Below are positions 19,394-27,004 of a stretch of 64,000 nt of DNA, in pieces. The stretch's first letter is position 1. Each line of letters opens with the position of its first letter. The stretch is from Candidatus Chlamydia sanziniae (GTDB lineage Bacteria; Chlamydiota; Chlamydiia; Chlamydiales; Chlamydiaceae). The stretch lies in the NCBI RefSeq assembly GCF_001653975.1, contig NZ_CP014639.1:1049134-1113133 (forward strand), written 5' to 3'. The notes under the pieces are model-generated. The model saw nothing but the letters and a program-made list of their open reading frames with translations. It made no database searches and was not told the DNA's origin. The position numbers were made by a program, and so were the translations under genes.

Positions 19394-20512
19394 CTACCAG
19401 GGACTTCGTAAATGTGAAATCACTTTTTCTATTACTGGAATAATCTCATTGATAGCTTTTAAAGAGAGCAGATGACTGAATGAAAACCTCACAGTAGAGG
19501 CCACCAATTCTTCAGGTATATTCATACCAACGAGAGATTTTAGTGGTGCCGTAGCTCCTGAAAAACAGGCAGAGCCATAACTACAGGCGATACCCTCCCT
19601 ATCCAAAGCAATTTGCACCACTTCTCCTTCAAGAGGAGGAAAAGCAATAGCAGAAACATTGTTAACACGAGGCTTTTCTTCACAATGAATAACAATGTTA
19701 GGAATTCTAGTTTTTAAGCCAATTTCGAAAGCGTTACGGTAACTCAGGATTTGCTGAGTGATTTCTTCTTGATGCGAGTCTAAATACCGAAATACATAAA
19801 GCAAAGAAGCGATTCCCCAGAGGTTTTCCGTTCCTGAACGTAGGCCCTGCTGCTGTCCACCTCCAAAAAATATAGGAGACAATTTTGTTCTAGGGTCAAT
19901 GAGAAGAACACCTATTCCAGGAAGAGCATGAAATTTATGACCACTGAATGCTGCTATGGTGACTCCAGGGGGCAATACAATGCGTTCCTTTCCAATGATT
20001 GCTGTTGCATCTACAATAAATTGTAGCTGGTGTTTCTGGGCTAATTGTGCTATAGATGCGATATCCGTCTTAGAGCCCAGCTCACTATTTACCCAACCTA
20101 AGACGATCGCTGAAGTTTCTGGCTTTAAAACTTCCTCTATCTGTTCACAATTAAGACAACACTCACCTTCTTCGGGATCTAAGTAAGATACGGAAAGACG
20201 TGCCTGTTTTAATGGTTCAATGATTGCGGGATGCTCCATACTTGACGTAATGACATGACTCCCTTGAGAAAGATTGGCTATCGCTAAATTTAAACTCTCT
20301 GTAGCTCCAGAAGTATAGAGCACACGTCCTCGGAAAGAAAGAACTTGCTGAATCCATGTTGTTGTTTCTAAAATAAGTTGGCTTGATCTCTTCCCGAAAC
20401 TATGAATACTGGAGGGATTCGCATAGAGATTCTCTTGGCCAAACAATTTAAACAAAAACTCTAAAAGGCCGCGCTCTGGAAAAGCCATAGCGTTATTGTC
20501 TAAATAGATCAT
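19394..20512 (-). CDS. iscS: NifS/IscS-type cysteine desulfurase
   Basis: A pyridoxal-phosphate enzyme that takes sulfur from cysteine for Fe-S clusters and thiolated tRNA. The PLP lysine is in SGHKFHALPGIGV (about 182-194). The active-site cysteine lies in YGSACFSG (about 315). The N-terminus MIYLDNNAMAFP fits class V aminotransferases. At 372 residues it is slightly short of IscS (404), closer to NifS-like forms. It ends 5 bases from the CNNM gene. Its sulfur could serve mnmA at 61 kb; that link is inferred. Confidence 0.9.
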   Translation of the reverse strand: MIYLDNNAMAFPERGLLEFLFKLFGQENLYANPSSIHSFGKRSSQLILETTTWIQQVLSFRGRVLYTSGATESLNLAIANLSQGSHVITSSMEHPAIIEPLKQARLSVSYLDPEEGECCLNCEQIEEVLKPETSAIVLGWVNSELGSKTDIASIAQLAQKHQLQFIVDATAIIGKERIVLPPGVTIAAFSGHKFHALPGIGVLLIDPRTKLSPIFFGGGQQQGLRSGTENLWGIASLLYVFRYLDSHQEEITQQILSYRNAFEIGLKTRIPNIVIHCEEKPRVNNVSAIAFPPLEGEVVQIALDREGIACSYGSACFSGATAPLKSLVGMNIPEELVASTVRFSFSHLLSLKAINEIIPVIEKVISHLRSPW

Positions 20513-20533
20513 TAGAATGTTCCTAGTGAAGTG

Positions 20534-21271
20534 CTATCGTATTCGAACTAATACCACAGTAGCGTTGTCATCGCCTCCCCGACTATTTGCCAGAGAAATC
20601 AATGTATTCCCACTTTCTTCCAAGGTTGCTGATTGAAGCAAAATCTTCCGAATATCTGCATCGGGAACCATATTGGTCAGTCCATCAGAACACAGGAAAA
20701 AAAGATCCTCCTTTTCACAAGAAATATCTCGAATATCTGGCATGACGTAGGGGCGGCTTCCTAAAACATTAGTTAGAATATGCCGATAAGAATATACCTT
20801 ATCTGATTGTTTACAAAGTTTATAACGACTTTTTAATTGGTTTTCCAGGGAATGATCCTGAGTCAAGCAATACAGTTCTTTCCCTCTGAGACAGTAAATA
20901 CGACTATCCCCTACATGAAATACCCAGGCCCTGCCATAACGAAATTGAATGAAACTGAGAGTTGTTCCCATTCCTTGCAAATGTGCCTCCATTAAACCAT
21001 GTCCGTAGATAAGATTATTGACTTCAGAAAGAATGATTTTTAAAGTCTCTTTATATTGTTCGTCCTGAAATTGCAATAATTGAGGTTGTCTTTGATCAAT
21101 CAGCTCCATAAGACTAACAATTGCCTCCTGTGAAGCTACGTCACCGCCTAAGCACCCTCCCATTCCGTCGGCGATGGCAACAACTTGAGAGATCAGATTT
21201 ACTTGCCAGAAATCTTCATTTCTCGCACGTATTCTACCAATGTCACTTAATCCGAAATAATCAAAGTCCAC
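20534..21271 (-). CDS. cppA: PP2C-family Ser/Thr protein phosphatase
   Basis: The 245-residue PPM phosphatase has all metal-binding motifs: RNEDF (about 17-21), ADGMGG (34-39), CSDGLTNMV (about 192-200) and GGDDNATVV near the end. The order and length match bacterial Stp/PrpC enzymes. It corresponds to CT259 of C. trachomatis, studied as CppA, which counteracts the Ser/Thr kinases Pkn1 and PknD. The start is GTG. It is upstream of, and probably cotranscribed with, the iscS-like gene (21-base gap). Confidence 0.92.
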   Translation of the reverse strand: MDFDYFGLSDIGRIRARNEDFWQVNLISQVVAIADGMGGCLGGDVASQEAIVSLMELIDQRQPQLLQFQDEQYKETLKIILSEVNNLIYGHGLMEAHLQGMGTTLSFIQFRYGRAWVFHVGDSRIYCLRGKELYCLTQDHSLENQLKSRYKLCKQSDKVYSYRHILTNVLGSRPYVMPDIRDISCEKEDLFFLCSDGLTNMVPDADIRKILLQSATLEESGNTLISLANSRGGDDNATVVLVRIR

Positions 21272-21482
21272 TGTATTTTCCTAAAAAAGGAATCCCGGGA
21301 TACTTTCGTCTATCAAGAATATGTTCCCTATTTTCGTCGAAAACGTATGATAACTTCCAACCCCTTTACGATATAACAAAACAATTGTATTTAAAGAAAT
21401 TTCTTTTCTTACACATACTTTTTTCTTATGCAACTAGGATTTCTGTATCCTAAAAGAAGCTTATTCCAAAATCTATACTCCT

Positions 21483-21506
21483 AACCTCCTTAATATTAAG
21501 GAGGTT
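21483..21506. promoter_or_regulatory. 24-base perfect palindrome
   Basis: Arms AACCTCCTTAAT and ATTAAGGAGGTT pair over 12 bases with no loop. On the plus strand TTTATTTCT follows. It sits about 110 bases before the Inc-like start and no plus-strand gene precedes it closely, so it is not an obvious terminator. It could be an operator or a cloverless hairpin terminator of an unseen transcript. Confidence 0.5.
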
Positions 21507-21582
21507 TATTTCTATAAAAGACTTTTTATCAATTAAAAATTAAAATAAACTTATAAAGTAATTAACTAATAAGCAGAAGCCG

Positions 21583-21588
21583 TATAAT
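21583..21588 (+). promoter_or_regulatory. -10 element of the Inc-like gene
   Basis: A perfect TATAAT lies 26 bases before the ATG at 21614, with AAGG as a ribosome site in between. The -35 position is AT-rich with no good hexamer, which is common for chlamydial sigma-66 promoters. Confidence 0.45.
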
Positions 21589-21613
21589 AGAAAGTAATAT
21601 TTAAGGTATATTT

Positions 21614-21949
21614 ATGAGTATAAATTCTGAATCCTTTGCTCCTTTAAATAAGCCGGAAAATTTCCAGCTAATCTCTCAAAAGAATTACGTAAAAAGAGAA
21701 CGGCTTTCTAAAATACTCACAGCCGTTATCGTAATTTTAGGAATTCTCAGTATTACAGGAATCATTGCTGGTACCATAGTTTCCGGCATCCTTCCGCTTA
21801 TTGCTATATCAGGAGCTGTTGTACTTCTCACAGCGCTTGCAATTTATGCTGTGCACAAAAAAATCAATCCAGCAACAACATATCAACACGTGGGTTGGTT
21901 AGACATTGATCCTCAAGGGTTAGAACACCTAAGTGATCCAGATAGATAG
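21614..21949 (+). CDS. Candidate inclusion membrane (Inc) protein, 111 residues
   Basis: Two closely spaced hydrophobic stretches at about 35-58 and 60-80 (ILTAVIVILGILSITGI, then ILPLIAISGAVVLLTALAI) are split by a few polar residues and glycine. This is the bilobed hairpin that marks Inc proteins. The N-terminus is polar without a cleavable signal peptide, consistent with type III export. The C-terminus (31 residues) is soluble. The chain resembles no family I can name. It has its own promoter-like TATAAT. Inc status is inferred from shape. Confidence 0.6.
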   Translation: MSINSESFAPLNKPENFQLISQKNYVKRERLSKILTAVIVILGILSITGIIAGTIVSGILPLIAISGAVVLLTALAIYAVHKKINPATTYQHVGWLDIDPQGLEHLSDPDR

Positions 21950-22131
21950 TATAACTATAAGAGAGACTACGTCACTACAATGCTAGTCTAAAGCCATAAC
22001 GACTTTAATTTCTGATTTTTTTATTCTCTACCTGTTTTTAAACTTTACGTGGAGAACAAATACTGTTTGCCATAAATCTATAGACTCCTTATGTAAAAGA
22101 ACAAGCATACGTTGCTCAGATAGGAATAACT

Positions 22132-22260
22132 ATGAAGTGGTTCATTTTCTTTGTAAGCTGTACTCCCGTACTCCTTCTTCCTGGATGTACGTTAATTCCT
22201 AAAGAGAGGGGGGAAATAAAAATCTGTTTCCTTTGTATATCATCCACCCTACTTCCGTAA
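22132..22260 (+). CDS. Short lipoprotein-like ORF, possibly a gene remnant
   Basis: The 42-codon frame starts MKWFIFFVSC and contains a lipobox-like LLLPGC (Cys19), then a short polar tail and a stop. It resembles the start of a lipoprotein with the body missing. It lies just before the duplicated lipoprotein block. It may be a decayed third relative or a genuine mini-lipoprotein. Confidence 0.35.
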   Translation: MKWFIFFVSCTPVLLLPGCTLIPKERGEIKICFLCISSTLLP

Positions 22261-22352
22261 TTCCTCCAGACTTTCGAAGATTTGTTTCCTATTGAGTTCT
22301 TTTACACTTGTTTTTATTTTTTCTTTGATATAACTAAGTAAGAATGCTAAAT

Positions 22353-22406
22353 ATGGAATTTCTCAAGTTTGTGAGACAAATATTTAGTGGAAATTCTCTC
22401 TTATAG
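22353..22406 (+). other. Small ORF upstream of lipoprotein copy A
   Basis: A 17-codon frame starting MEFLKFVRQIF sits about 50 bases before the broken lipoprotein. The same N-terminus recurs in copy B at 22857, where the frame is longer. It has a weak ribosome site. It could be a leader peptide or chance. Confidence 0.25.
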
Positions 22407-22456
22407 AAAGCGTTTCCGTAAAATAATACATATTCTATATCTAAAGGACAAAGACT

Positions 22457-22670
22457 ATGAGAAAAATGTTTGCGTTAATATCTTTGGGACTGTTGTCTCT
22501 AGGCGTTCTTAGCTTGTCGAGCTGCACTCCAGTAGGCTCTTCGGGCAGTTATCACTCTAGCTCTATAAAAAAATAAAGCAAAAGATGTGTTCGCTAATGC
22601 TCCCTCTCGATTAAGGAGACATGAGATCATCTTATGAAGTCTTCAGATCGAGTTCACAGAAAAGACTAGC
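22457..22670 (+). pseudogene. Truncated lipoprotein gene, paralog of 22959-23615
   Basis: The frame begins MRKMFALISLGLLSLGVLSL and has the lipobox LSSC (Cys23), close to the intact copy's MGKMFVLIFLGLLSLNILSL. It then reads GSSGSYHSSSIKK and stops after 39 codons at 22576. Bases after the stop (AATGCTCCCTCTCG, CATGAGATCATC, GAGTTCACAGAA) still match the intact gene in other frames before decaying. A 39-residue lipopeptide could still be made. Confidence 0.75.
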
Positions 22671-22740
22671 AATGGATGTAAATACGTTGCTAGGATTTTA
22701 TTTTAAAATCATAATGGTGCATTTTCTCTCTTCCTGGTAG

Positions 22741-23243
22741 TATCATCCACCTTATTTTCATAATTTCTCTAGACTCTCCAAACACTTGTTTCCTATTGGG
22801 TTTCTCTATACCTACTTTATTTTTTTCTTTGATATAACTAAGTAGGAGTGTTAAATATGGAATTTCTCAAGTTCGTGAGACAAGTATTTATGGAAAGACG
22901 TTCTTATAGAGAGATTTCCATAAAGCAACACATATTCTATATCTAAAGGGCAGAGACGATGGGAAAAATGTTTGTGTTAATATTTTTGGGACTGCTGTCT
23001 CTCAATATTCTTAGTTTGTCAAGTTGTGCTTCGTTAGGTTCATCGGGGAGTTATCACCCTAAACTCTATAAATCAGGAAGTAAAGCCAAGGGTGTTGTTG
23101 CTATGCTCCCTGTGTTCTGCCACTCGAGCAAGGGTCATGAGATCGTCCCATGGAGCCTTCAGGCAGAGTTCACAGAAGAAATTAGTAAAAGATTTTACTC
23201 TTCTGAAAAAGTCTTTCTCATCAAACACAACGCACCTGCCCAA
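22741..23243 (+). repeat. Tandem duplication copy B (intact)
   Basis: Counterpart of copy A, offset about 503 bases. It contains the spacer, the small MEFLKFVRQ frame with a better ribosome site (AGGAG), and the start of the intact lipoprotein gene. The right boundary is set by loss of similarity in copy A, so it is approximate. Confidence 0.75.
22857..22946 (+). CDS. Possible 29-residue peptide upstream of the lipoprotein
   Basis: The frame MEFLKFVRQVFMERRSYRE continues to 29 residues and ends 12 bases before the lipoprotein start. AGGAG lies about 9 bases before its ATG. The same start is conserved in copy A. If translated it could couple or attenuate the lipoprotein; otherwise it is a by-product of the duplication. 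Confidence 0.35.
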   Translation: MEFLKFVRQVFMERRSYREISIKQHIFYI

Positions 23244-23615
23244 GCGGTATCTCCGTTTTATACTCCTCTAGCCCACAATATGCCACAAACTGCGGGAATT
23301 CCATTTCTTCCTGCAGAGTTTGTAATTGCTACAGAATTTTTAGAACAAAAAACCACTCAAGATAGTTTTGGTAATGACTCTTTAACAGCTGCTGTTCGCG
23401 TTCGTGTTTTTGACATTCGTCATCAGAAAGTATCTCTGATTTATCAGGAAATTATTGAAGCAAGTCAACCTCTAAGTATGGTATCCAATGATTACCATCG
23501 CTATGGGTGGCAAACAAAACATTTTGACTCCACTCCCATGGGCTTGATGCATAATCGGCTTTTCCGAGAAATCGTTGCTAGAGTTGAAGGTTATGTTTGC
23601 GCAAATTATTCGTAA
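22959..23615 (+). CDS. Predicted lipoprotein, chlamydial hypothetical
   Basis: The 218-residue precursor has a lipoprotein signal peptide with lipobox LSSC (Cys23), so it should be lipidated and anchored in the envelope. The mature part has no repeat or membrane span. Its core runs from VVAMLPVFCHSSKGHE (about 48-63) through EFVIATEFLEQKTTQD (about 125-140) to a C-terminal RLFREIVARVEGY helix. I do not recognise a domain. It lies 3 bases before the CPBP protease gene, so the two are likely one operon. Confidence 0.8.
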   Translation: MGKMFVLIFLGLLSLNILSLSSCASLGSSGSYHPKLYKSGSKAKGVVAMLPVFCHSSKGHEIVPWSLQAEFTEEISKRFYSSEKVFLIKHNAPAQAVSPFYTPLAHNMPQTAGIPFLPAEFVIATEFLEQKTTQDSFGNDSLTAAVRVRVFDIRHQKVSLIYQEIIEASQPLSMVSNDYHRYGWQTKHFDSTPMGLMHNRLFREIVARVEGYVCANYS

Positions 23616-23618
23616 TGT

Positions 23619-24407
23619 ATGCATAAGTCACAATTTCTTCTTCTTCTATTTCTACTGTTTGCTGCTTTTGCATCAAAAAACTTTTTCATTTGGCCCGCAG
23701 TTTCTGGAAAAACACCTATAAAATTACGTCATGTGCTTATTGGAGTTGGACTTCTAATTTTTGGATTTTTCTTCGACCATACGTTGAGCTCGTTAAGCTC
23801 ACAGACTCCTGAACTCACCCCCATACTTTATAGTCTCTTTCTTGCTTTCGCTTTTCTTTTTTATCTTTTCTTACTTCCCTTAAACATTACACGCGTTATC
23901 CTTTTCTCTGGAGATAAACCTCTAGCTACAATCTGGCAGGCTATACTCTCTTCTTTGCGCATGTGGATAATTCTTATCCCTGTTACACAGCTGATTGGAA
24001 TCATTCTTAACAAATTCCTTATTCTCATCATTCCTATACAAAATTTGCATGTTCAAGAAATCACAACAAAAATCCAGAATGTAAGTTTTTTAACAGGAAA
24101 ACACATGAGTTTTCTTTTAGCGATAGGAGTTCTTACTCCTTTTTTCGAGGAAGTTTTCTTTAGAGGATTTTTGCAAACATTTTTGAAAAACAAACTTTCA
24201 AGAGGCTGGGCGTTGTTTTATACCTCAATAATTTTTGCTCTAAGTCACGTAGAGTCCTCTTTAGGAAGCCTAGTCTTTGTTCCTATGATCTTTGTTTTTT
24301 CTCTATTTGCTGGTTTTTTATATGAAAAAGAGCGTCAGATTCTCGCTCCTATAGTTCTACACATGCTGTTTAATTTAACAACATTCTTTTTTATGGAAGT
24401 TACATAA
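23619..24407 (+). CDS. CPBP/CAAX-type intramembrane protease
   Basis: Seven or so hydrophobic segments span the 262 residues. The C-terminal half has the family motifs: EEVFFRGFLQ (EExxxR, about 181-190), a following FALSH with His, and HMLFN near the end with the third metal/catalytic His. CPBP proteases cleave substrates in the membrane; bacterial roles include peptide maturation and self-immunity. It follows the lipoprotein by 3 bases. No substrate is evident; the neighbouring lipoprotein is one candidate. Confidence 0.8.
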   Translation: MHKSQFLLLLFLLFAAFASKNFFIWPAVSGKTPIKLRHVLIGVGLLIFGFFFDHTLSSLSSQTPELTPILYSLFLAFAFLFYLFLLPLNITRVILFSGDKPLATIWQAILSSLRMWIILIPVTQLIGIILNKFLILIIPIQNLHVQEITTKIQNVSFLTGKHMSFLLAIGVLTPFFEEVFFRGFLQTFLKNKLSRGWALFYTSIIFALSHVESSLGSLVFVPMIFVFSLFAGFLYEKERQILAPIVLHMLFNLTTFFFMEVT

Positions 24408-24436
24408 CTGAGATTTGTCTGAGGAGAAAGAAAAAT

Positions 24437-24543
24437 GTAAGTTGGAGAAACTCTTCTAGCAAAGAAAAACACTCCTTAGGGCTGCTACCTTCCAGTCCTG
24501 ACCCGATTCGTAGGTTTCCTTTCTTATAAGGTCCCCAACTTAC
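24437..24543 (-). ncRNA. ffs: 4.5S signal recognition particle RNA
   Basis: The minus strand carries the universal SRP apical motif GGTCAGG-ACTGGAAGG-TAGCAGC (plus-strand 24481-24503). The ends pair as GTAAGTTGGGGA with TCTCCAACTTAC (24532-24543 and 24437-24448), giving the closed rod of a roughly 107-base bacterial SRP RNA. It binds Ffh and targets membrane proteins. The ends are set by the pairing and could shift a few bases. Confidence 0.9.
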
Positions 24544-24606
24544 CTTTCCTTTAATACCATACTTTTGTTTTTTTATAAAAGCTGTTCCATTCTTTAAGGA
24601 GAAGAT

Positions 24607-25002
24607 CTATTCTTGAAGTTTCTCTTCTCGTAGCTTTGCTAATTCCCACAAGTGATCTGCTTCTTCTAATGTAATTGGCTTGTGGCAATCTCGGAATAGA
24701 TAAGGTGCACGACGACGTAATTTTGCTATGGCTTGATCAGCAATATTCTCGGTAGTGGTTAGACCTTCACGCTCCAAAAGGAAACAAAGTATTAGCGTGA
24801 GGGTAAGGATATCTCCAGCTTCTGAGCCGATCTCTTGAGTGGCTTTACCGCCAGAAACAGCGTCAGAGAATTCCTGACATTCTTGAAGAATATGCTCTAT
24901 CATGGAGAGCAAAGACTGCTCTCGAGACCAAGGACAGCGCCCATCAAGAACCATCAACCGTATAAGATTCATTAGCTGTGAAAAGACACTATCCCCCATC
25001 AA
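24607..25002 (-). CDS. mazG: MazG-like nucleoside triphosphate pyrophosphohydrolase
   Basis: Single-domain MazG of 131 residues. The N-terminus GRCPWSREQSLLSMIEHIL matches the MazG CPWDxEQTHxSL motif. The metal site is ECQEF (about 47-51) with EIGSEAGDI (about 62-70), the ExxE...ExxD pattern. The enzyme hydrolyses noncanonical or excess NTPs and dNTPs. E. coli MazG has two such domains; this has one. It follows mutY immediately (stop and start abut). Confidence 0.85.
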   Translation of the reverse strand: MMGDSVFSQLMNLIRLMVLDGRCPWSREQSLLSMIEHILQECQEFSDAVSGGKATQEIGSEAGDILTLTLILCFLLEREGLTTTENIADQAIAKLRRRAPYLFRDCHKPITLEEADHLWELAKLREEKLQE

Positions 25003-26112
25003 TTATGTTCCTACAAGCTCCATGTACCTACGATTTTGTAAACTCGCTAATAGTGATGTTTTAATTTTCTTATGCCCTGAAGAAAATGGTAGCACATCAA
25101 TGTCATTCAAAGGATGAAGAACTCCAGATTTTGGCAAAGAAGCTATCTGAAAAATCTTAGGAATTAGACGCACCTTATAATGAGTAAAAGCGTGGCGTTG
25201 TTCCGCAAGCTCCCCGAGCTGTTCTAAAGTCCCCCCTATATAGTTTTCCATTTTTTGAGTGAGTGTTGCCGTATCTTGTAAGGCCTCAATAGATCCTACT
25301 TCAATATAAGGAAATTCATATAAGCCTGCCATCATTTCTTTAGGCTGCCTTTGTTCAAGGACAATACAATCTCTATATAAAACAATAGCTACCCAACGGT
25401 ATAGGGAAATAATTTTTTTGCGGGCATGGCGTATAGGTAACAATATTTGCTTTTCTTCTTGCCATGCAGCACATGCTTCGCTTACAGGACAACGATAACA
25501 TTGGGGGGAACGTTTGCAAATGCAAGCTCCTAACTCTATCAAAGCTTCAGCAACAATTTGTGGATCCTTATTCGGGAGGAGAGCTTGTGCTATGCGCGAT
25601 ATCCATGTACGTGTTGACTCTAAATCTATGGAAGCCTCAATTAAAAACATGCGACTCAATACACGCAAGACATTGCCATCAACAGCCGCCGCACGTCTTT
25701 TAAAAGCAAAGGCTAGGATTGCATGAATCGTATAGGGACCTATACCACGAATTTGTGCTAAGGCAATAGCGTCGTCAGGTAACTCCCCATGAAACTGTTC
25801 CATCACCATACGTGCCCCCTCCAAAAGATGGCGTGCTCGAGTATAATATCCTAATCCCTCCCACAACTTGATGACATCTTCTTCCTTAGCTTCTGCTAAG
25901 GACTTTATTGTCGGGAATTTTTCCATCCATTCAATAAAATAATTTATAACAACTTCTGCTCGAGTTTGCTGAAGCATAACTTCAGAAACCCACACGCTGT
26001 ACGGAGTGGGATTATCTCGCCAAGGCAAACTTCTCTTATTTTTTATGAACCATTTTTTTAATATCTCAACAGGAAAATTTTTCACCCTTTCAGAAAACAC
26101 TATCTTTCTCAT
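25003..26112 (-). CDS. mutY: A/G-specific adenine DNA glycosylase
   Basis: Removes adenine paired with 8-oxoguanine. Helix-hairpin-helix IRGIGPYTIHAI (about 120-131), catalytic Asp in AVDGNVLRVLSR, and the 4Fe-4S loop CKRSPQCYRCPVSEAC are intact. EVMLQQTRAEVV holds the catalytic Glu. The C-terminal NUDIX-like recognition domain is present. Length (369) is normal. It is cotranscribed with the pyrophosphohydrolase MazG, a sensible sanitation pair. A 64-base divergent spacer separates it from the pseudouridine synthase gene. Confidence 0.95.
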   Translation of the reverse strand: MRKIVFSERVKNFPVEILKKWFIKNKRSLPWRDNPTPYSVWVSEVMLQQTRAEVVINYFIEWMEKFPTIKSLAEAKEEDVIKLWEGLGYYTRARHLLEGARMVMEQFHGELPDDAIALAQIRGIGPYTIHAILAFAFKRRAAAVDGNVLRVLSRMFLIEASIDLESTRTWISRIAQALLPNKDPQIVAEALIELGACICKRSPQCYRCPVSEACAAWQEEKQILLPIRHARKKIISLYRWVAIVLYRDCIVLEQRQPKEMMAGLYEFPYIEVGSIEALQDTATLTQKMENYIGGTLEQLGELAEQRHAFTHYKVRLIPKIFQIASLPKSGVLHPLNDIDVLPFSSGHKKIKTSLLASLQNRRYMELVGT

Positions 26113-26176
26113 ACAAAATCTCTTAAAATTTTATAAATTCTCTATAAAGTCCCAAACAATTAATTTATGGTATTGA

Positions 26177-27004
26177 ATGGAACAGTTTGCCTGGATTGCA
26201 ATACATTCCGCAAGATTGTCTTCATTCTTGCGGTCCCACCTATCTAGTTACAGCAAGCAAGCGATCGTGAACACGATAAGACACCATCGTTGCCAAGTAA
26301 ACGGATCCATAGAAAGATTTGAATCCTATAAAGTACAACCAGGAGACCATATTACTGTCTCTTTGATCTCTGAACAACAAGAACTGAAATTACTTTGGGA
26401 GGACACTTGTAGTGCAATTTATGATAAACCTCCCTATGTAACAACTGAGGAGGTTGCAACACGTACAGGCCTTCATATTGTTCATAGACTTGACAGAGAC
26501 ACTTCAGGATGTCTTCTACTTGGAAAATCTCATGATGCGACTACTCAACTCATGAAATTATTCAAACAACGAAAAATTCATAAACAATATATCGCATTAG
26601 TTTTTGGTCACCCTAAAAAAAATTTTGGAACAATAACTACATATACAGCGCCACAATACCGACGCTGCGGAGCAGTTATTTACGGATCTACTCTACCCTC
26701 TCAAGGCAAAATTACTATAACACAATGGTCTGTCTTACAACGCCACAAACGCTACACACTTCTGTTTTGTCACCCGCTAACGGGCCGCACTCACCAAATC
26801 CGCCTCCAGATGAAACTTCTCGGTCATCCTATAGTCGGAGATATTGATTACGGGTCAAAACAACAACCTCCTAAAGTTTTCCGTCCACTCCTACATGCCC
26901 ACTCTCTAACGTTTACCTCACCATTTTCTGGGAAACGTCTGAAAATTGAAACTTCGTCAACGGAAGATCCAAGGAAATACGCGGCTTACTTACTTGAAAA
27001 CTAA
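26177..27004 (+). CDS. RluA-family pseudouridine synthase
   Basis: 275 residues with an N-terminal S4-like RNA-binding region (residues 10-60) and the catalytic motif HRLDRDTSGCLLLGKS (about 101-116), where Asp is the nucleophile. GRTHQIRLQMKLLGHPIVGD is the conserved C-terminal motif. It modifies uridine in rRNA or tRNA; the target cannot be read from sequence. It matches CT106. It ends in a 4-base tail-to-tail overlap with the CteG-like gene. Confidence 0.9.
   Translation: MEQFAWIAIHSARLSSFLRSHLSSYSKQAIVNTIRHHRCQVNGSIERFESYKVQPGDHITVSLISEQQELKLLWEDTCSAIYDKPPYVTTEEVATRTGLHIVHRLDRDTSGCLLLGKSHDATTQLMKLFKQRKIHKQYIALVFGHPKKNFGTITTYTAPQYRRCGAVIYGSTLPSQGKITITQWSVLQRHKRYTLLFCHPLTGRTHQIRLQMKLLGHPIVGDIDYGSKQQPPKVFRPLLHAHSLTFTSPFSGKRLKIETSSTEDPRKYAAYLLEN

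Larger units (their letters stand above)
21272..21613. other. Spacer between cppA and an Inc-like gene
   Basis: These 342 bases contain no convincing gene. The visible structure is a 24-base perfect palindrome at 21483-21506 and an AT-rich promoter region for the downstream gene. The cppA promoter should lie in the left part, but no clean match was found. Confidence 0.5.
22238..22740 (+). repeat. Tandem duplication copy A (decayed)
   Basis: From about 22238 the sequence is repeated at an offset near 503 bases (copy B from 22741). Shared stretches include TATCATCCAC, TTTGATATAACTAAGTA, ATATGGAATTTCTCAAGTT, GTGAGACAA and CATATTCTATATCTAAAG, followed by the lipoprotein start. Similarity fades at about 22670. 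Copy A carries the broken gene. Confidence 0.8.
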
